DNA of 64,000 nucleotides from Syntrophales bacterium (GCA_035363115.1 DAOSEM010000001.1:124001-188000); one strand, 5' to 3'; counted from the first letter of the stretch, positions 46,701 through 54,629 are shown. Numbers and translations: made by a program. The notes: generated by a model not told the origin, from the sequence alone.

Positions 46701-46853
46701 GTAGCCAAGCATCCGGGCCAGGGCCGGATTCGCGCCGAGAAACCGGCCGCCCGGCGTGGTGGTGAAGATTCCGATGGGGGCGTTCCGGAAGAAATCCCGG
46801 TAGTTGCGGTCTGTCTGCCGGGCTGGCTTGGGAGCCTGCTTTTTCTGTGGCAT
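43749..46853 (-). CDS. Hybrid histidine kinase with about five PAS domains and a receiver
   Basis: 1034 residues from ATG 46853, chosen because AAGGAG precedes it; the open frame extends upstream without PAS similarity. Five PAS/PAC units fill residues about 15-630, four ending in DITERKR/DITERRQ motifs. The kinase box GGVAHDLNNILGVMVGY has its His near 664; the ATPase has DTGGGIS and GRSGTGLGLAVVWG. The receiver from about 905 has LVVLDMIMDPGIDGMETYRR with the phospho-acceptor Asp. No membrane segment. The kinase core is nearly the same as that of the 809-aa kinase at 51.0-53.4 kb, while the sensors differ. Overlaps the next kinase gene by four bases. Confidence 0.92.
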   Translation of the reverse strand: MPQKKQAPKPARQTDRNYRDFFRNAPIGIFTTTPGGRFLGANPALARMLGYKTPEELMDSVADIGTQVYADPEARNRATHLLAEHGELLNFECRIARRDGTVFWASHCTRAVQDGKGRILHFQGFLVDITERKRMEDALRESENRYRHITENMTDIVTETDAAGKIIYTSPSHRTLLGDGPEQVIGRSSFDRIHPEDRERIASKYLEGIRTKTDHEMEYRYRHADGHYIWLRSSGHSFYDASGNLTGIIINSNDITERKRAEEELKESEERYRSIFENAVEGIYQSTPEGRYISVNPAMARLCGYASPEEMVATVTDIETQYYVDPEDRRRFISLLQEQGKIDHFEYRVRRKDGSTIWISANARVVRDAKGNTVHYEGRVQDITERRQMETESAFRNALLSAQQEASIDGILAVDSEGKIILHNKRFTEIWKVPPAIVATQSDELLLKSVRRWLVDPETFLEKVNYLYDHPHETCQDEILLSDGRVLERYSSPLTGADNQYFGRVWFFRDITERKRVEEELKESETRYSTFINSTSDFVFLKDNHFQHIVANKALADFYGRTSEEIIGLSDFDLMPEEAAQNCRASDREAVTMGSVVSTEEAVGDRVFETTKFPVPLQSGKTGVGGFIRDITERKRAVEERRELEEQLQRAEKMEALGLLAGGVAHDLNNILGVMVGYSELLAEKLPEGSSTKRHADNILQASIRGAAIIQDLLTLARRGVNVSDVVDLGGIISDYLGTLEFRELRDRHPQVAFAAELESCLLNIKGSPVHLGKTVMNLVSNAFESIAGRGEVTIRTKNRYLDQPIRGYDDVQEGDYVVLTVSDTGGGISEEDLGKIFEPFYTKKVMGRSGTGLGLAVVWGTVKDHSGYIDVQSAEGEGSTFTLFFPVTREKSARDDMDASPSSCQGRGESILVVDDVKEQRELAISMLERLGYRVEAVAGGEEAVALLRGRKVDLVVLDMIMDPGIDGMETYRRILEIHPRQKAILASGFSETDRVRKTLEMGAGAFVQKPYILEKIGLAVRTELDRKIGDTA

Positions 46854-47015
46854 GGCGAACTCCTTGCTCAACGGCGGTTGATCTGCTTCGCGAACGGCCC
46901 CCGTGAGGCCCGTGAGGCCTAGCCGTTTCCGGTTCCGATGCAGAAACGGTGCCACATCGTTTCCCTCATTTCCAGAAGAAACACGGGACATCCCCGCCGG
47001 TCTCCCCTCTTCGAT

Positions 47016-47042
47016 AAAAAAAGGCCGGCCTTGCGGCCGGCC
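47016..47042 (-). terminator. Terminator of the flavoprotein gene
   Basis: Perfect GGCCGGCC / GGCCGGCC stem with TTGC loop (47023-47042); read on the minus strand it is followed by seven T (47022-47016). Located 63 bases after the flavoprotein stop. Confidence 0.92.
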
Positions 47043-47104
47043 CTTTCAATATAATTCCTCTCTCCAGCCCTCGGGCGAAAAGAGGGTCTTCCTGGCTTTG
47101 ACGG

Positions 47105-48670
47105 TTACCCCTTGATGGCGTTGCTGCCGGCAATCCGTCCGAAGACGACGCAATCCGCTGTGGCGTTGCATCCCAGCCGGTTCGATCCGTGCACGCCGCC
47201 GGCCACTTCCCCGGCCGCGTACAGGTTGGGAATGACCGCCCCGAACCCGTCCAGGACCTGGGCCTTCGCGTTGATCCGCAGGCCGCCCATGGTGTGATGG
47301 ACCGCCGGCCACATCGGCAGGGCGTAGTAGGGTCCCTTGTCCATGGCGATCATGGTCTTTTTCATGGGTTTGTTGAACTCGGCGTCTTTCCCTTCCGCGA
47401 TATAACGGTTGTGATCTTTGACAGTCTTCTCCAGGACATCGGCGGGAGCCCCGATCTTTTTGGCGAGCTCGGCGAGGGTGTCTCCCTTGATGAACCGTCC
47501 TCTCTTCATGCCGGCCTCCACCTCGGAGGGCTTGCCGCCGAACTTGGGATACTGGGCATCGGTGAAGATGGTGTAGGCGGGTTTCATGTTGGCCCCGAGG
47601 CCGATCTGGGCGAAGGCGCATACGTCCCTGCGATCCAGTTCGTTGACGAAGCGCTTCCCGGCCTTGCTCACGTAGATCATGCCCACCCCCGGGCCGCTGA
47701 ACCCGTATACGGCGGGCCGGTCCAGAAGACCGGTATCCGGTTCCGCGAAGGGAAAGAGCTGGATGAAATTCATGTGGAGCGTGTCCGCCCCGACGGCCTT
47801 GGCATAGCGGATCACTTCGCCGGTCGCTCCCTTATGGTTGGTGCAGTTGAACTCCTTGACCAGCTTGGGCCATTCGGCGAGCCGCATTTCCAGGTCCTGG
47901 CTGAATCCTCCCGAAGCAAGGATCAACGCCTTTTTTGCCCTGATGTTCAAGACCTTGCCGCGCCTGGAGATCTCGACGCCGAGGACCGGGCTCTTCGGAT
48001 CGGCGTCCTTGCGCCAGATCCAGGTGACCTTGGAGTTCAACGCCATCTTGGCCCCGTTCTTGTCGGCGATCTTTTTGAGGGCGTCCACGTAGTCCTTGCC
48101 GGAATTGTTGGCCGAGAAATGTGCGCGGTAGGCCGTGTGTCCGCCTCCGATGACCAGGACGTCGCTGAGTTTGGCGCCGCCTTCATCGATCATCCAGTTC
48201 AGGGCGTCCGGAGAATCCTTGGCCAATACCTTGACGAGATCCGGCATATTGAAATAATCGCCGCCTTTCAGGGTGTCGGCGACGTGCTGCTTGACGCTGT
48301 CTTCTCCGAGGTTCTTCTTCTGGCGGAGATGCAGTTTTTCATCCCAGGCGGCATAGCCCCCGCCGTTAATAACAGAGTTTCCGCCGACGACGGGCATCTT
48401 TTCCAGGATGACGGTTTTTGCCCCGCCGCCGGCCGCAACCGCCGCCGCGGCAAATCCGGCAAACCCGGATCCGATCACCACGACATCCCAGGTCTCGTCC
48501 CATTTCTGCGGCAGTTTCTTCACCATGGCTTCCGCCGTTCCCGGAACGGCCATGTTCAGGGCCAGGGTTCCTCCCATGGTCACTGCGCCCAGGGTCACCG
48601 CACCCTTCAGAATGGAACGCCTGCTCAATCCTGTGCCTTCTGCTTTCTCCTCGATTGCTTTTTTCATCAT
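47105..48670 (-). CDS. Tat-exported FAD-dependent fumarate reductase-like flavoprotein
   Basis: 521 residues. The Tat signal SRRSILKGAVTLGAVTMGG directs export of the folded flavoprotein. The FAD-binding fold begins at VVVIGSGFAGFAAAA. Family active-site motifs are present: NSVINGGG, FVNELDRRDV, HHTMGGLRI, and GGVHGSNRLGCNA with the catalytic-type Arg, as in flavocytochrome c fumarate reductases. No CXXCH haem motif occurs in the protein or next to it, so electrons must come from a separate cytochrome. It could reduce fumarate, methacrylate or another enoate; the substrate is not resolved. Two adjacent ATGs follow GGGAGG; I use the first. A strong promoter and a 14-base tandem repeat lie upstream. 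Confidence 0.88.
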   Translation of the reverse strand: MMKKAIEEKAEGTGLSRRSILKGAVTLGAVTMGGTLALNMAVPGTAEAMVKKLPQKWDETWDVVVIGSGFAGFAAAAVAAGGGAKTVILEKMPVVGGNSVINGGGYAAWDEKLHLRQKKNLGEDSVKQHVADTLKGGDYFNMPDLVKVLAKDSPDALNWMIDEGGAKLSDVLVIGGGHTAYRAHFSANNSGKDYVDALKKIADKNGAKMALNSKVTWIWRKDADPKSPVLGVEISRRGKVLNIRAKKALILASGGFSQDLEMRLAEWPKLVKEFNCTNHKGATGEVIRYAKAVGADTLHMNFIQLFPFAEPDTGLLDRPAVYGFSGPGVGMIYVSKAGKRFVNELDRRDVCAFAQIGLGANMKPAYTIFTDAQYPKFGGKPSEVEAGMKRGRFIKGDTLAELAKKIGAPADVLEKTVKDHNRYIAEGKDAEFNKPMKKTMIAMDKGPYYALPMWPAVHHTMGGLRINAKAQVLDGFGAVIPNLYAAGEVAGGVHGSNRLGCNATADCVVFGRIAGSNAIKG

Positions 48671-48730
48671 GGAACCTCCCTTAAACGAATGTAGCGAACA
48701 TAGGCATGTTCGTCCTCTTCGCGGAACGCG

Positions 48731-48759
48731 AGTATAGGAGACGGGGTTTTGTGTGTCAA
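48731..48759 (-). promoter_or_regulatory. Consensus sigma-70 promoter of the flavoprotein gene
   Basis: Minus strand TTGACA (48759-48754), 17-base spacer, TATACT (48736-48731). The predicted leader is about 55 bases to ATG 48670. Confidence 0.85.
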
Positions 48760-48760
48760 G

Positions 48761-48788
48761 GTGATAGGAAATACGTGATAGGAAATAC
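48761..48788. repeat. Perfect 14-bp tandem repeat abutting the -35 box
   Basis: GTGATAGGAAATAC occurs twice in direct succession (48761-48774 and 48775-48788), one base upstream of the -35 element of the flavoprotein promoter. Position and spacing suit an activator binding as a tandem dimer. Confidence 0.85.
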
Positions 48789-49154
48789 ACTTTCTGCAAT
48801 TGCATATAGGGTTTTCCGTAACAGGATGCGTTTTTATTTTGTCGGATACGTCAATCCTTTGACAAAAAACGGATTGAATCTTGGGACGGCACCGATCGTC
48901 ACGGAGGGCCTCTCCGGTTTTCTCTTCTGGATATGATTTCCATAAATGCTGCAATATCAAAGAGATGGCAAGCACAACCTCCTGGTCGCTTCTGCTGGCA
49001 TGCTTTTTGACAAAAGGAGTGCTGAACGTTCTTTGTCTTTGTCGTTTTTTATAAGAAAAGCACGGTCGCGGTTTGCCCTGTGCAGAAGGGAATAGAATAA
49101 TCGCGGGTCCGGAACGGGTCATTCGTTGAGTGATGGATATCCAGGAGGGGAAAC

Positions 49155-49544
49155 ATGAACGTATTTACAGGAACCATGGGTGCCGCATTCTTTATCTTTG
49201 TTGGAGTTGTAGCCGTTGCTTTCGCCCTCAGGCACATCTACGGGATTGTCGCCGTTGCCTTTGCCTTCCGGCGCATCTACGGGAACAGTCTCACGTATAA
49301 ACTTTTTGCCTGGGCCTTGCCGGGCCTGGTCTTGATTCTTTCCATTACCTTCTTCTGGGTCAAGCTCGACAGTTTTCAGAATCTGCTGATCACGGCTTTT
49401 GCTCTTCCCGTTGGGTCTGCATTGTTGTTCGTTCAATTATACTGCTGCAGCAAAGTTTCCGATCATGAAGTGGAGGAGATCGGTAAAGCCGGCGATACCA
49501 CCAAGAAACGGGGCATCAGGTTCGAGCCGCAGCAGTATCGGTAG
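49155..49544 (+). CDS. Small membrane protein with internal 13-residue tandem repeat
   Basis: 129 residues with AGGAGGGG five bases before the ATG. Hydrophobic segments at about 5-25, 28-42, 50-68 and 77-95 suggest an inner-membrane protein; the last 35 residues are charged and probably cytoplasmic. The sequence VAVAFALRHIYG is immediately repeated as VAVAFAFRRIYG; the DNA repeat unit is 39 bases, so a recent tandem duplication is likely. I recognise no family. It lies upstream of the selenoprotein gene on the same strand, but 173 bases apart. Confidence 0.6.
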   Translation: MNVFTGTMGAAFFIFVGVVAVAFALRHIYGIVAVAFAFRRIYGNSLTYKLFAWALPGLVLILSITFFWVKLDSFQNLLITAFALPVGSALLFVQLYCCSKVSDHEVEEIGKAGDTTKKRGIRFEPQQYR

Positions 49545-49717
49545 AAGGCCGTGTCCCGGCGATCTGTGTAGAAGAAAAGCACCTCCGGATATGGTACAGG
49601 GTTTGGGCAAGGGGCGGACGCGTCGACGCTCGGCGGTCCTGCTCCCTGAGAAACTGCCCGTCCCCCGCGGGGGGCCGTGAGGGATGGCGGGCCCCGGATT
49701 GCCAAAGGAGGTGTCCC

Positions 49718-50224
49718 ATGATTCGGTCTGTCATCCTGGCGTCGATTGTCGCGGCCGTGGTCCTGGCCGTCGGCGCGGCGGCGCCCGATTTCGAAGCGGT
49801 CTCCCAGGACGGCCGCAAGGTGATCCTGTCGGAGCTGAGGCAGCAGGGTCCTGTGGTGCTTGTATTCCTGCGCGGGTTCAGTTGACCCTACACCCGGAAA
49901 CATCTGGTCCAGATGAAACAGGATTTCGGGGAGTTCACGTCCAGGAACGCCACGATTGTCGTCGTGGCGCCCCATTCCACGGAAAAAGTCGCGGCCCGGT
50001 GGAAGGAAGAGGCCCTCCCCATGATCGGAGTTCCCGATCCGGAGGGGACCCTCTCCGATCGCTACGGCCAGGAGTGGAAGCTGCTGAAGTTCGGACTCAT
50101 GCCGGCCCTCTTCGTGGTCGACCGGAAGGGTTCCCTGGCCTTCGTCCAGTATGGCACGAGCATGTCGGACATCCCGGAGAACAGCGCCATCCTGAAGGTG
50201 CTGGACGGGTTGAAGGGATCTTAG
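49718..50224 (+). CDS. Selenocysteine-containing peroxiredoxin/thioredoxin-fold protein (in-frame TGA)
   Basis: Read through TGA 49883-49885, the gene encodes 168 residues with selenocysteine at position 56. ATG 49718 has a perfect AAAGGAGG site. A signal-like N-terminus (VILASIVAAVVLAVGAAA) precedes a thioredoxin fold: APDFEAVSQDGRKVILSEL, VVLVFLRGFS-U-PYTRKHL, IVVVAPHSTEKV, LMPALFVVDRKG. The motif LRGxxUPYT places U exactly at the peroxidatic Cys position of AhpC/TSA-like proteins (RGxxCPYC). Frame, codon use and homology continue on both sides of the TGA. A bacterial SECIS-type hairpin follows at the right distance. Probably reduces peroxides outside the cytoplasm. Ordinary gene callers would give only the 103-residue C-terminal part from 49913. 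A decayed gene with a stop is the alternative, but is much less likely. Confidence 0.88.
49901..49915 (+). promoter_or_regulatory. Bacterial SECIS element
   Basis: CATCT-GGTCC-AGATG forms a perfect five-base stem with a loop starting GG. The loop begins 20 bases after the TGA, within the range known for bacterial SECIS elements (roughly 16-37), and the loop guanines match the SelB recognition feature. Confidence 0.8.
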
Positions 50225-50270
50225 GGCCGGGCGATGGGGGGAGGGATTCTTCCGCAACGTTGCCGCATGC

Positions 50271-50308
50271 AAAAGGGGATTGGCCGTGGATCGGTCAACC
50301 CCCTTTTT
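50271..50308 (+). terminator. Terminator of the selenoprotein gene
   Basis: AAAGGGGATTGGCC pairs with GGTCAACCCCCTTT with small mismatches, followed by TTTTT. Starts 47 bases after the stop. Confidence 0.8.
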
Positions 50309-50406
50309 CTGTCCGGGTCCCATCGCATGGTGAAAAAAGCTAAACCCCCGGCGGTTGCCGCCCTGGTCCATCCATCGATAACAGACGATATCCACAAAGC
50401 TTTTTC

Positions 50407-50449
50407 TTGACAAAGTGACTTGCCGTGCTATGGTGTTACGCACTGTAAC
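50407..50449 (+). promoter_or_regulatory. Promoter and dyad operator of the HTH gene
   Basis: TTGACA (50407-50412), 16-base spacer, TATGGT (50429-50434). GTTAC-GCACT-GTAAC (50435-50449) is a dyad directly after the -10, around the start point, as expected for an autorepressor operator. Confidence 0.65.
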
Positions 50450-50474
50450 GTCATGATGCATCGCGATACGTTTT

Positions 50475-50714
50475 ATGAACCAGATTGTTTTGAACGACAC
50501 AGTGTATTTCACGGCCGCGGATATTGTCCGGGAGCTGCAGATATCGCGGCAGACCTTCTGGCGCTGGCGGCAGGAAGGGAAGATTCCCTCGGGACACCGC
50601 TTTCGGGACCGGAGGCTTCTCTATCAGCCGGAGGAGTTCGCGGAAATCCGTGAATATGCAACGAGGGTTGAGTCCGCGGCGGCAAAAGACAGCGGCCAGC
50701 TCCGCCTTTTTTAA
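50475..50714 (+). CDS. MerR/excisionase-like helix-turn-helix protein
   Basis: 79 residues. TAADIVRELQISRQTFWRWR then GHRFRDRRLLYQPEEF is a HTH_17/MerR-type winged helix, as in excisionases and small regulators. It lacks any effector domain. The 26 bases from the operator dyad to the ATG leave a very short leader. Likely represses its own promoter and perhaps the next small gene. Whether it regulates the neighbouring kinase or selenoprotein cannot be judged. Confidence 0.72.
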   Translation: MNQIVLNDTVYFTAADIVRELQISRQTFWRWRQEGKIPSGHRFRDRRLLYQPEEFAEIREYATRVESAAAKDSGQLRLF

Positions 50715-50777
50715 GCGGACAGCGGAAGATATGGTTGTGGGGAAGAAGGTGTCTAGGGACTGGAAGGAGGTTTCAGG

Positions 50778-50966
50778 ATGATCGAACAGGCGGCTGTTGC
50801 GGACACGATGAATTTCGGCATGGCGGGCTATGCGAAAGCGGACCGGGAGACCCCGGCTCCCGTTTCGGCGGCGAAGCCGACGGCTGTAGTGCCCATCAGG
50901 GAAAAAGCGAGAAAGGTGCTCAATACGTTCGACTGCCACGAGGAGCCGACGTATTTTCACTTTTGA
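50778..50966 (+). CDS. Small 62-residue protein of unknown function
   Basis: The ATG is preceded by AAGGAGG at seven bases, one of the best ribosome sites in the window. The product has an Ala/Pro-rich middle, then IREKARKVLNTFDCHEEP, ending in TYFHF. No family is recognised. It lies 63 bases after the HTH gene on the same strand and is probably co-transcribed. Confidence 0.5.
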   Translation: MIEQAAVADTMNFGMAGYAKADRETPAPVSAAKPTAVVPIREKARKVLNTFDCHEEPTYFHF

Positions 50967-50991
50967 GTCGTAATCGTAAGGCCGGTCCGGG

Positions 50992-53421
50992 TCATTCCAT
51001 AGCCCGGTCCAGCTCCCTTCGCACGGCGAGGCCGATCTTCTCCAGGACATAGGGTTTCCGGACGAAGGTCCCGGCGCCGAGTTCCTGGGCCTCCCGGACC
51101 CGCTCCGTCTGCGAGAAGCCGCTGACGATGATGGCCCTCTGGCGGGGATTGATCTTCCGGATCCTCCGGTAGGTCTCCAGGCCGTCGATCCCCGGATCCA
51201 TGATCATGTCCAGGACAACCAGGTCCGCCGTCTTCCGGTTGACGTGATCCACCGCCTCTTCCCCGCTGGCGACCGCCTCGGCCCGGTACCCCAGCCGGGT
51301 CAGCATGCTGATCGCCAGCTCCCGCTGCTCCCGAACGTCGTCCACCACCAGGACGGTTTCCCCCCGGCCCGCCAGGGATTCCGCAGGCCGGGCGCCTTCC
51401 ACCCGCGCGGGCTCTTCCCGGGTGACCGGGAAATAGAGGGCGAAAGTCGTTCCCGTCCCCTCGCCGCTCTTCACGTCGATGTATCCGCCGTGGTCCTTGA
51501 CGGTACCCCAGACGATGGCCAGCCCCAGGCCCGTTCCGCTTCTCCCCATGACCTTCTTGGAGTAGAAGGGCTCGAAGATCTTGTCGATGTCCCTGGCGGG
51601 GATGCCGTTCCCCGTGTCGGAGACCGTCAGGACGACGTAGTCCCCCGGCTGCATGTCGTCGTATCCGCTGAGCGGCCGGTCCAGGTGGCGGTTCTCCGTC
51701 CGGACCGTAACGACTCCCTGGCCGGAGATCGCCTCGGCGGCGTTTGACACCAGGTTCATGACCGTCTTGGACAGGTGGATCGGCGATCCCTTGATGTTGA
51801 GCAGGTCTTCAGCCAGCTCGGGCCGGACGACCACCCCCCGGTGGAACGACAGCAGCTTCTCGAATTCCGGGGCCTGCAGGTAGTCCGTAACGACCCGGTT
51901 CAGGCCGATCACCTCCGAGATGGGTACGCCCCGCCGGGCCAGTGTCAGGAGATCCTGGATGATGGCTGCCCCCTTGATGCTGGAGGTGAGGATGTTCTCG
52001 GCGTACTTCCGGGTGGAAGTACCCTCGGGGAGCTTCTCCGCCAGCAGCTCCGAGTAGCCCACCAGCACGCCCAGGACATTGTTCAGGTCATGGGCCACGC
52101 CGCCCGCCAGCGTGCCCAGGGCCTCCATCTTCTCGGCCCGGGCCAGGCGCTCTTCCATTTGCCGGCGCTCCGTGTTGTTGCGGAGGCATTCGATGGCGGC
52201 GACGATCTCCCCCCGGGAGTCCCGGAGCACCGAGGCCTTGGCGGACATGTGGACGTCTCCGGGAGGGATGTTCGGGGTGTACGCCTCTCCGAAGATGATG
52301 TCCCCGGTTCTCCGGATGGACGTAAATCTCGCTTCCGCCGCCGGGTCCGGGTGAAGGGCCAGGTCGATCAAGGCGGGCCTCCGGTCGCCGTAGAAGGGGA
52401 TGGAGTACTCCCGGTTCCCCTTGCCGAGCATGTCTTCTTTTTTCACTCCGGTCAGAAGCTCCGCGGCCCGGTTCCAGGCGATGATCTTTTCCTCCCGGTC
52501 GACGACGACCGTCGCGTCGGGGAAAAAGTTGATGATGTCCATCAACTGCTGCCGGGACTCCCGGAGCGACTGCTCGGCACGCTTCCGCTCGGTGATGTCG
52601 AAGGCGGAGGCGACGGTTGTATTCTTGTTGTGAATCCTACTCACCGTCGAGGAGAGGTCCAGCCACTTCTCCGTGCCGTCCTTGGCGACGATCCTGATTT
52701 CATAGCGCGGCGGCTGCTCCTCCCCCTCCAGGCGCTTGAGTCCCCTGGCTTTCACCATCTCCCGGTGATCCGGGTGGACGATGTCCCAGAAATTCATGCC
52801 GGCGACGTCTTCCATGGAGTATCCGGTGACCGCCTCGAAGGCTGGGTTGACGTACTGGATTTTCGTGTCTTGGATCAGGAAGATGAGGGCGGAGGTGCTT
52901 TCCGCGAGGGCGCGGAACTTGATCTCGCTGAGCCGCAACTCTTCTTCCGCGTCTTTTCGCTTGGTGATGTCCGTCAGCAGGTACAGGATTGCCGGGCGGC
53001 CGTTCCAGGGGATACCAACCGCGGACAGGCGAACCCAGGTCAATCCCCCGTCCCGATTGACGACTCGGAACTCGTAGCTGTCCGGGACATTCTCTCCTTT
53101 GACGCGCTTTTGATAATAGGCCAAAACCCTGTCCCGGTCCTCGTGCCAGACATGGTCGAAGAAGGGGGGTCCTTCCAGCCCCTCGATCGGCACTCCCAGG
53201 TGATCGGACACCCGGCGGTTCACGAAGGTGAAGATTCCGTCCTGCAGGATCAGGATCCCCTCGCTCGACCTGTCAGCGAGGGCGCGATGGGTTTTCAGAT
53301 ACGGTCCTGAATCCGGCCTCTTTTTCCCGGGGATTGTTTCCGTGAACAGGAGGGGTGACGGAAGGCTGTTTTCTTGTGGGCTGGTTACAGGAAACAGCGA
53401 CAACTGGCTTTCTCGGCTCAT
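50992..53421 (-). CDS. Hybrid PAS histidine kinase with receiver, paralogue of the 1034-aa kinase
   Basis: 809 residues, cytoplasmic. Three PAS/PAC units at about 45-155, 160-285 and 290-425 (DITKRKD, DITERKR, NNTERRQ linkers). The kinase box GGVAHDLNNVLGVLVGY has its His near 443; the ATPase has DTGNGIP and GRSGTGLGLAIVWG; the receiver from about 690 has LVVLDMIMDPGIDGLETYRR. From the kinase box to the C-terminus it matches the 43.7-46.9 kb kinase almost residue for residue, while the sensors are unrelated, showing duplication with sensor change. GGGAGAGAAG precedes the ATG. The adjacent HTH gene is convergent, so there is no obvious dedicated output. Confidence 0.92.
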   Translation of the reverse strand: MSRESQLSLFPVTSPQENSLPSPLLFTETIPGKKRPDSGPYLKTHRALADRSSEGILILQDGIFTFVNRRVSDHLGVPIEGLEGPPFFDHVWHEDRDRVLAYYQKRVKGENVPDSYEFRVVNRDGGLTWVRLSAVGIPWNGRPAILYLLTDITKRKDAEEELRLSEIKFRALAESTSALIFLIQDTKIQYVNPAFEAVTGYSMEDVAGMNFWDIVHPDHREMVKARGLKRLEGEEQPPRYEIRIVAKDGTEKWLDLSSTVSRIHNKNTTVASAFDITERKRAEQSLRESRQQLMDIINFFPDATVVVDREEKIIAWNRAAELLTGVKKEDMLGKGNREYSIPFYGDRRPALIDLALHPDPAAEARFTSIRRTGDIIFGEAYTPNIPPGDVHMSAKASVLRDSRGEIVAAIECLRNNTERRQMEERLARAEKMEALGTLAGGVAHDLNNVLGVLVGYSELLAEKLPEGTSTRKYAENILTSSIKGAAIIQDLLTLARRGVPISEVIGLNRVVTDYLQAPEFEKLLSFHRGVVVRPELAEDLLNIKGSPIHLSKTVMNLVSNAAEAISGQGVVTVRTENRHLDRPLSGYDDMQPGDYVVLTVSDTGNGIPARDIDKIFEPFYSKKVMGRSGTGLGLAIVWGTVKDHGGYIDVKSGEGTGTTFALYFPVTREEPARVEGARPAESLAGRGETVLVVDDVREQRELAISMLTRLGYRAEAVASGEEAVDHVNRKTADLVVLDMIMDPGIDGLETYRRIRKINPRQRAIIVSGFSQTERVREAQELGAGTFVRKPYVLEKIGLAVRRELDRAME

Positions 53422-53675
53422 CTTCTCTCCCGGCGCAGCAAGAATGTTGAACAGGCGGTCTGAGCAGTTGTATTCCTGATTTCCAAGGTCGGCATATTAG
53501 CTTATCGCGAGGAATATGCAAACGATATTAGGGGACGCTGCTGATTGAGCCGTTGTGCGGGGATGGCCATGGATGAATGATTTGAGGTGCTATTCCCATT
53601 GACGCAGCAGGACGCCGGGCCTATGCTGCCGCCCGTGGAACATTCCGTTTGAATGCCCTTCAAGGAGGAATCGCA

Positions 53676-54509
53676 ATGCCGTTCAGGATGCAGCCGGGGA
53701 AATTCTACCGCATGCCCGTCGTTTTCGGTCCCAGCCTGGGTCCCCGGCAGCGGGGATCGAATCATACACTCTTCAGCAAGGACGCCCCCAAGGCTACCGT
53801 CATCACGGTCTCTTTCCGGACCGATCCCGCGCAGCTGGAGGCGCTCCTTCCCGAGGGCTTCTCGCTCCGGGCGGAGCCGGTCGTTTCCGTGCGCTTTACC
53901 TGCCTCAAGGAAATACCCTGGCTGGCGGGGCGCGGATACAACCACATGGGGCTTTCCTTTCCCGCCGTGTTCAAGGGGAAGCGGGACGTCGTCGAGGGGG
54001 ATTTCCTGACGGTCCTCTGGGAGAACCTCTGCGACCCGATCATCACGGGCCGCGAGGAGCTGGGATATTCGAAGATTTACTGCGAGCTTCCGGAGCCGGC
54101 CGTTCTGGCGGGCACGACCCACTGCACCGCATCCTGGCTGGGCTTCAAGTTCATGGACCTGCGCGCCTCCGACCTGAGGGTGCCCTCGCCGGAGGAGGCC
54201 GCCAAACTGGTCGATCCGGCGTCCGAGGGGGTCCTGCACTTCAAGTACATGCCCCGGACGGGCGACTGGGGAACCGCCGACGCCGCCTACGCGACGCTCA
54301 CGCCGCATGCGGATCCCAACAAGACCGTGACCGAACGGTGGGTGGGAAGCGGCTCGGTGAAATTCCACGAGGCGACGTGGGAGGAACTGCCCACGCTCTA
54401 CAACATCGTCAACTGCTTCCATGCCCTGGAGGTCCGGGAATGGCTGGGCGCCGGCATCGTGAAGACCGTCGGCGCCAAGGACTACAGCGACCAGCGCATT
54501 CTTCTGTAG
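53676..54509 (+). CDS. Acetoacetate decarboxylase-family protein
   Basis: 277 residues from ATG 53676, which has AAGGAGG seven bases upstream. The Schiff-base lysine region is present as EELGYSKIYCELPEP near residue 130 (family: GYPK). The N-terminal part (FRTDPAQLEALLPEGFSL) also fits. Classical enzymes decarboxylate acetoacetate; related proteins act on other 2-oxo or 3-oxo acids. A strong terminator follows, so it is transcribed apart from the acyl-CoA cluster, although the topic of short acyl metabolism is shared. Confidence 0.82.
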   Translation: MPFRMQPGKFYRMPVVFGPSLGPRQRGSNHTLFSKDAPKATVITVSFRTDPAQLEALLPEGFSLRAEPVVSVRFTCLKEIPWLAGRGYNHMGLSFPAVFKGKRDVVEGDFLTVLWENLCDPIITGREELGYSKIYCELPEPAVLAGTTHCTASWLGFKFMDLRASDLRVPSPEEAAKLVDPASEGVLHFKYMPRTGDWGTADAAYATLTPHADPNKTVTERWVGSGSVKFHEATWEELPTLYNIVNCFHALEVREWLGAGIVKTVGAKDYSDQRILL

Positions 54510-54551
54510 CCGTCATCCTGGAAGACACATCTTGTTTGTTCCATGCTCGCG

Positions 54552-54585
54552 AAAACGGGGGCGGACTGGAATCCGTCCCCGTTTT
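54552..54585 (+). terminator. Terminator after the acetoacetate decarboxylase-like gene
   Basis: AAAACGGGGGCGGA and TCCGTCCCCGTTTT form a 14-base stem with one G-T pair and a six-base loop; the 3' arm supplies the T run. Confidence 0.85.
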
Positions 54586-54629
54586 GCGTTCTTGCCTCAT
54601 GTCCCCCATCCGCTCCCCGGTCTTTTCCC

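Larger units (their letters stand above)
48671..49154. other. 484-base divergent intergenic region
   Basis: Between the flavoprotein and the small membrane protein. The left part holds the flavoprotein promoter and the 14-base tandem repeat, described separately. In 48790-49154 I see no gene, no clear terminator and no confident promoter for the rightward gene. Confidence 0.6.

Noticed and set aside
49883..49885. TGA read as a nonsense mutation making a pseudogene
   Set aside because: It falls exactly on the active-site position, with a well-placed SECIS hairpin and intact frame on both sides.
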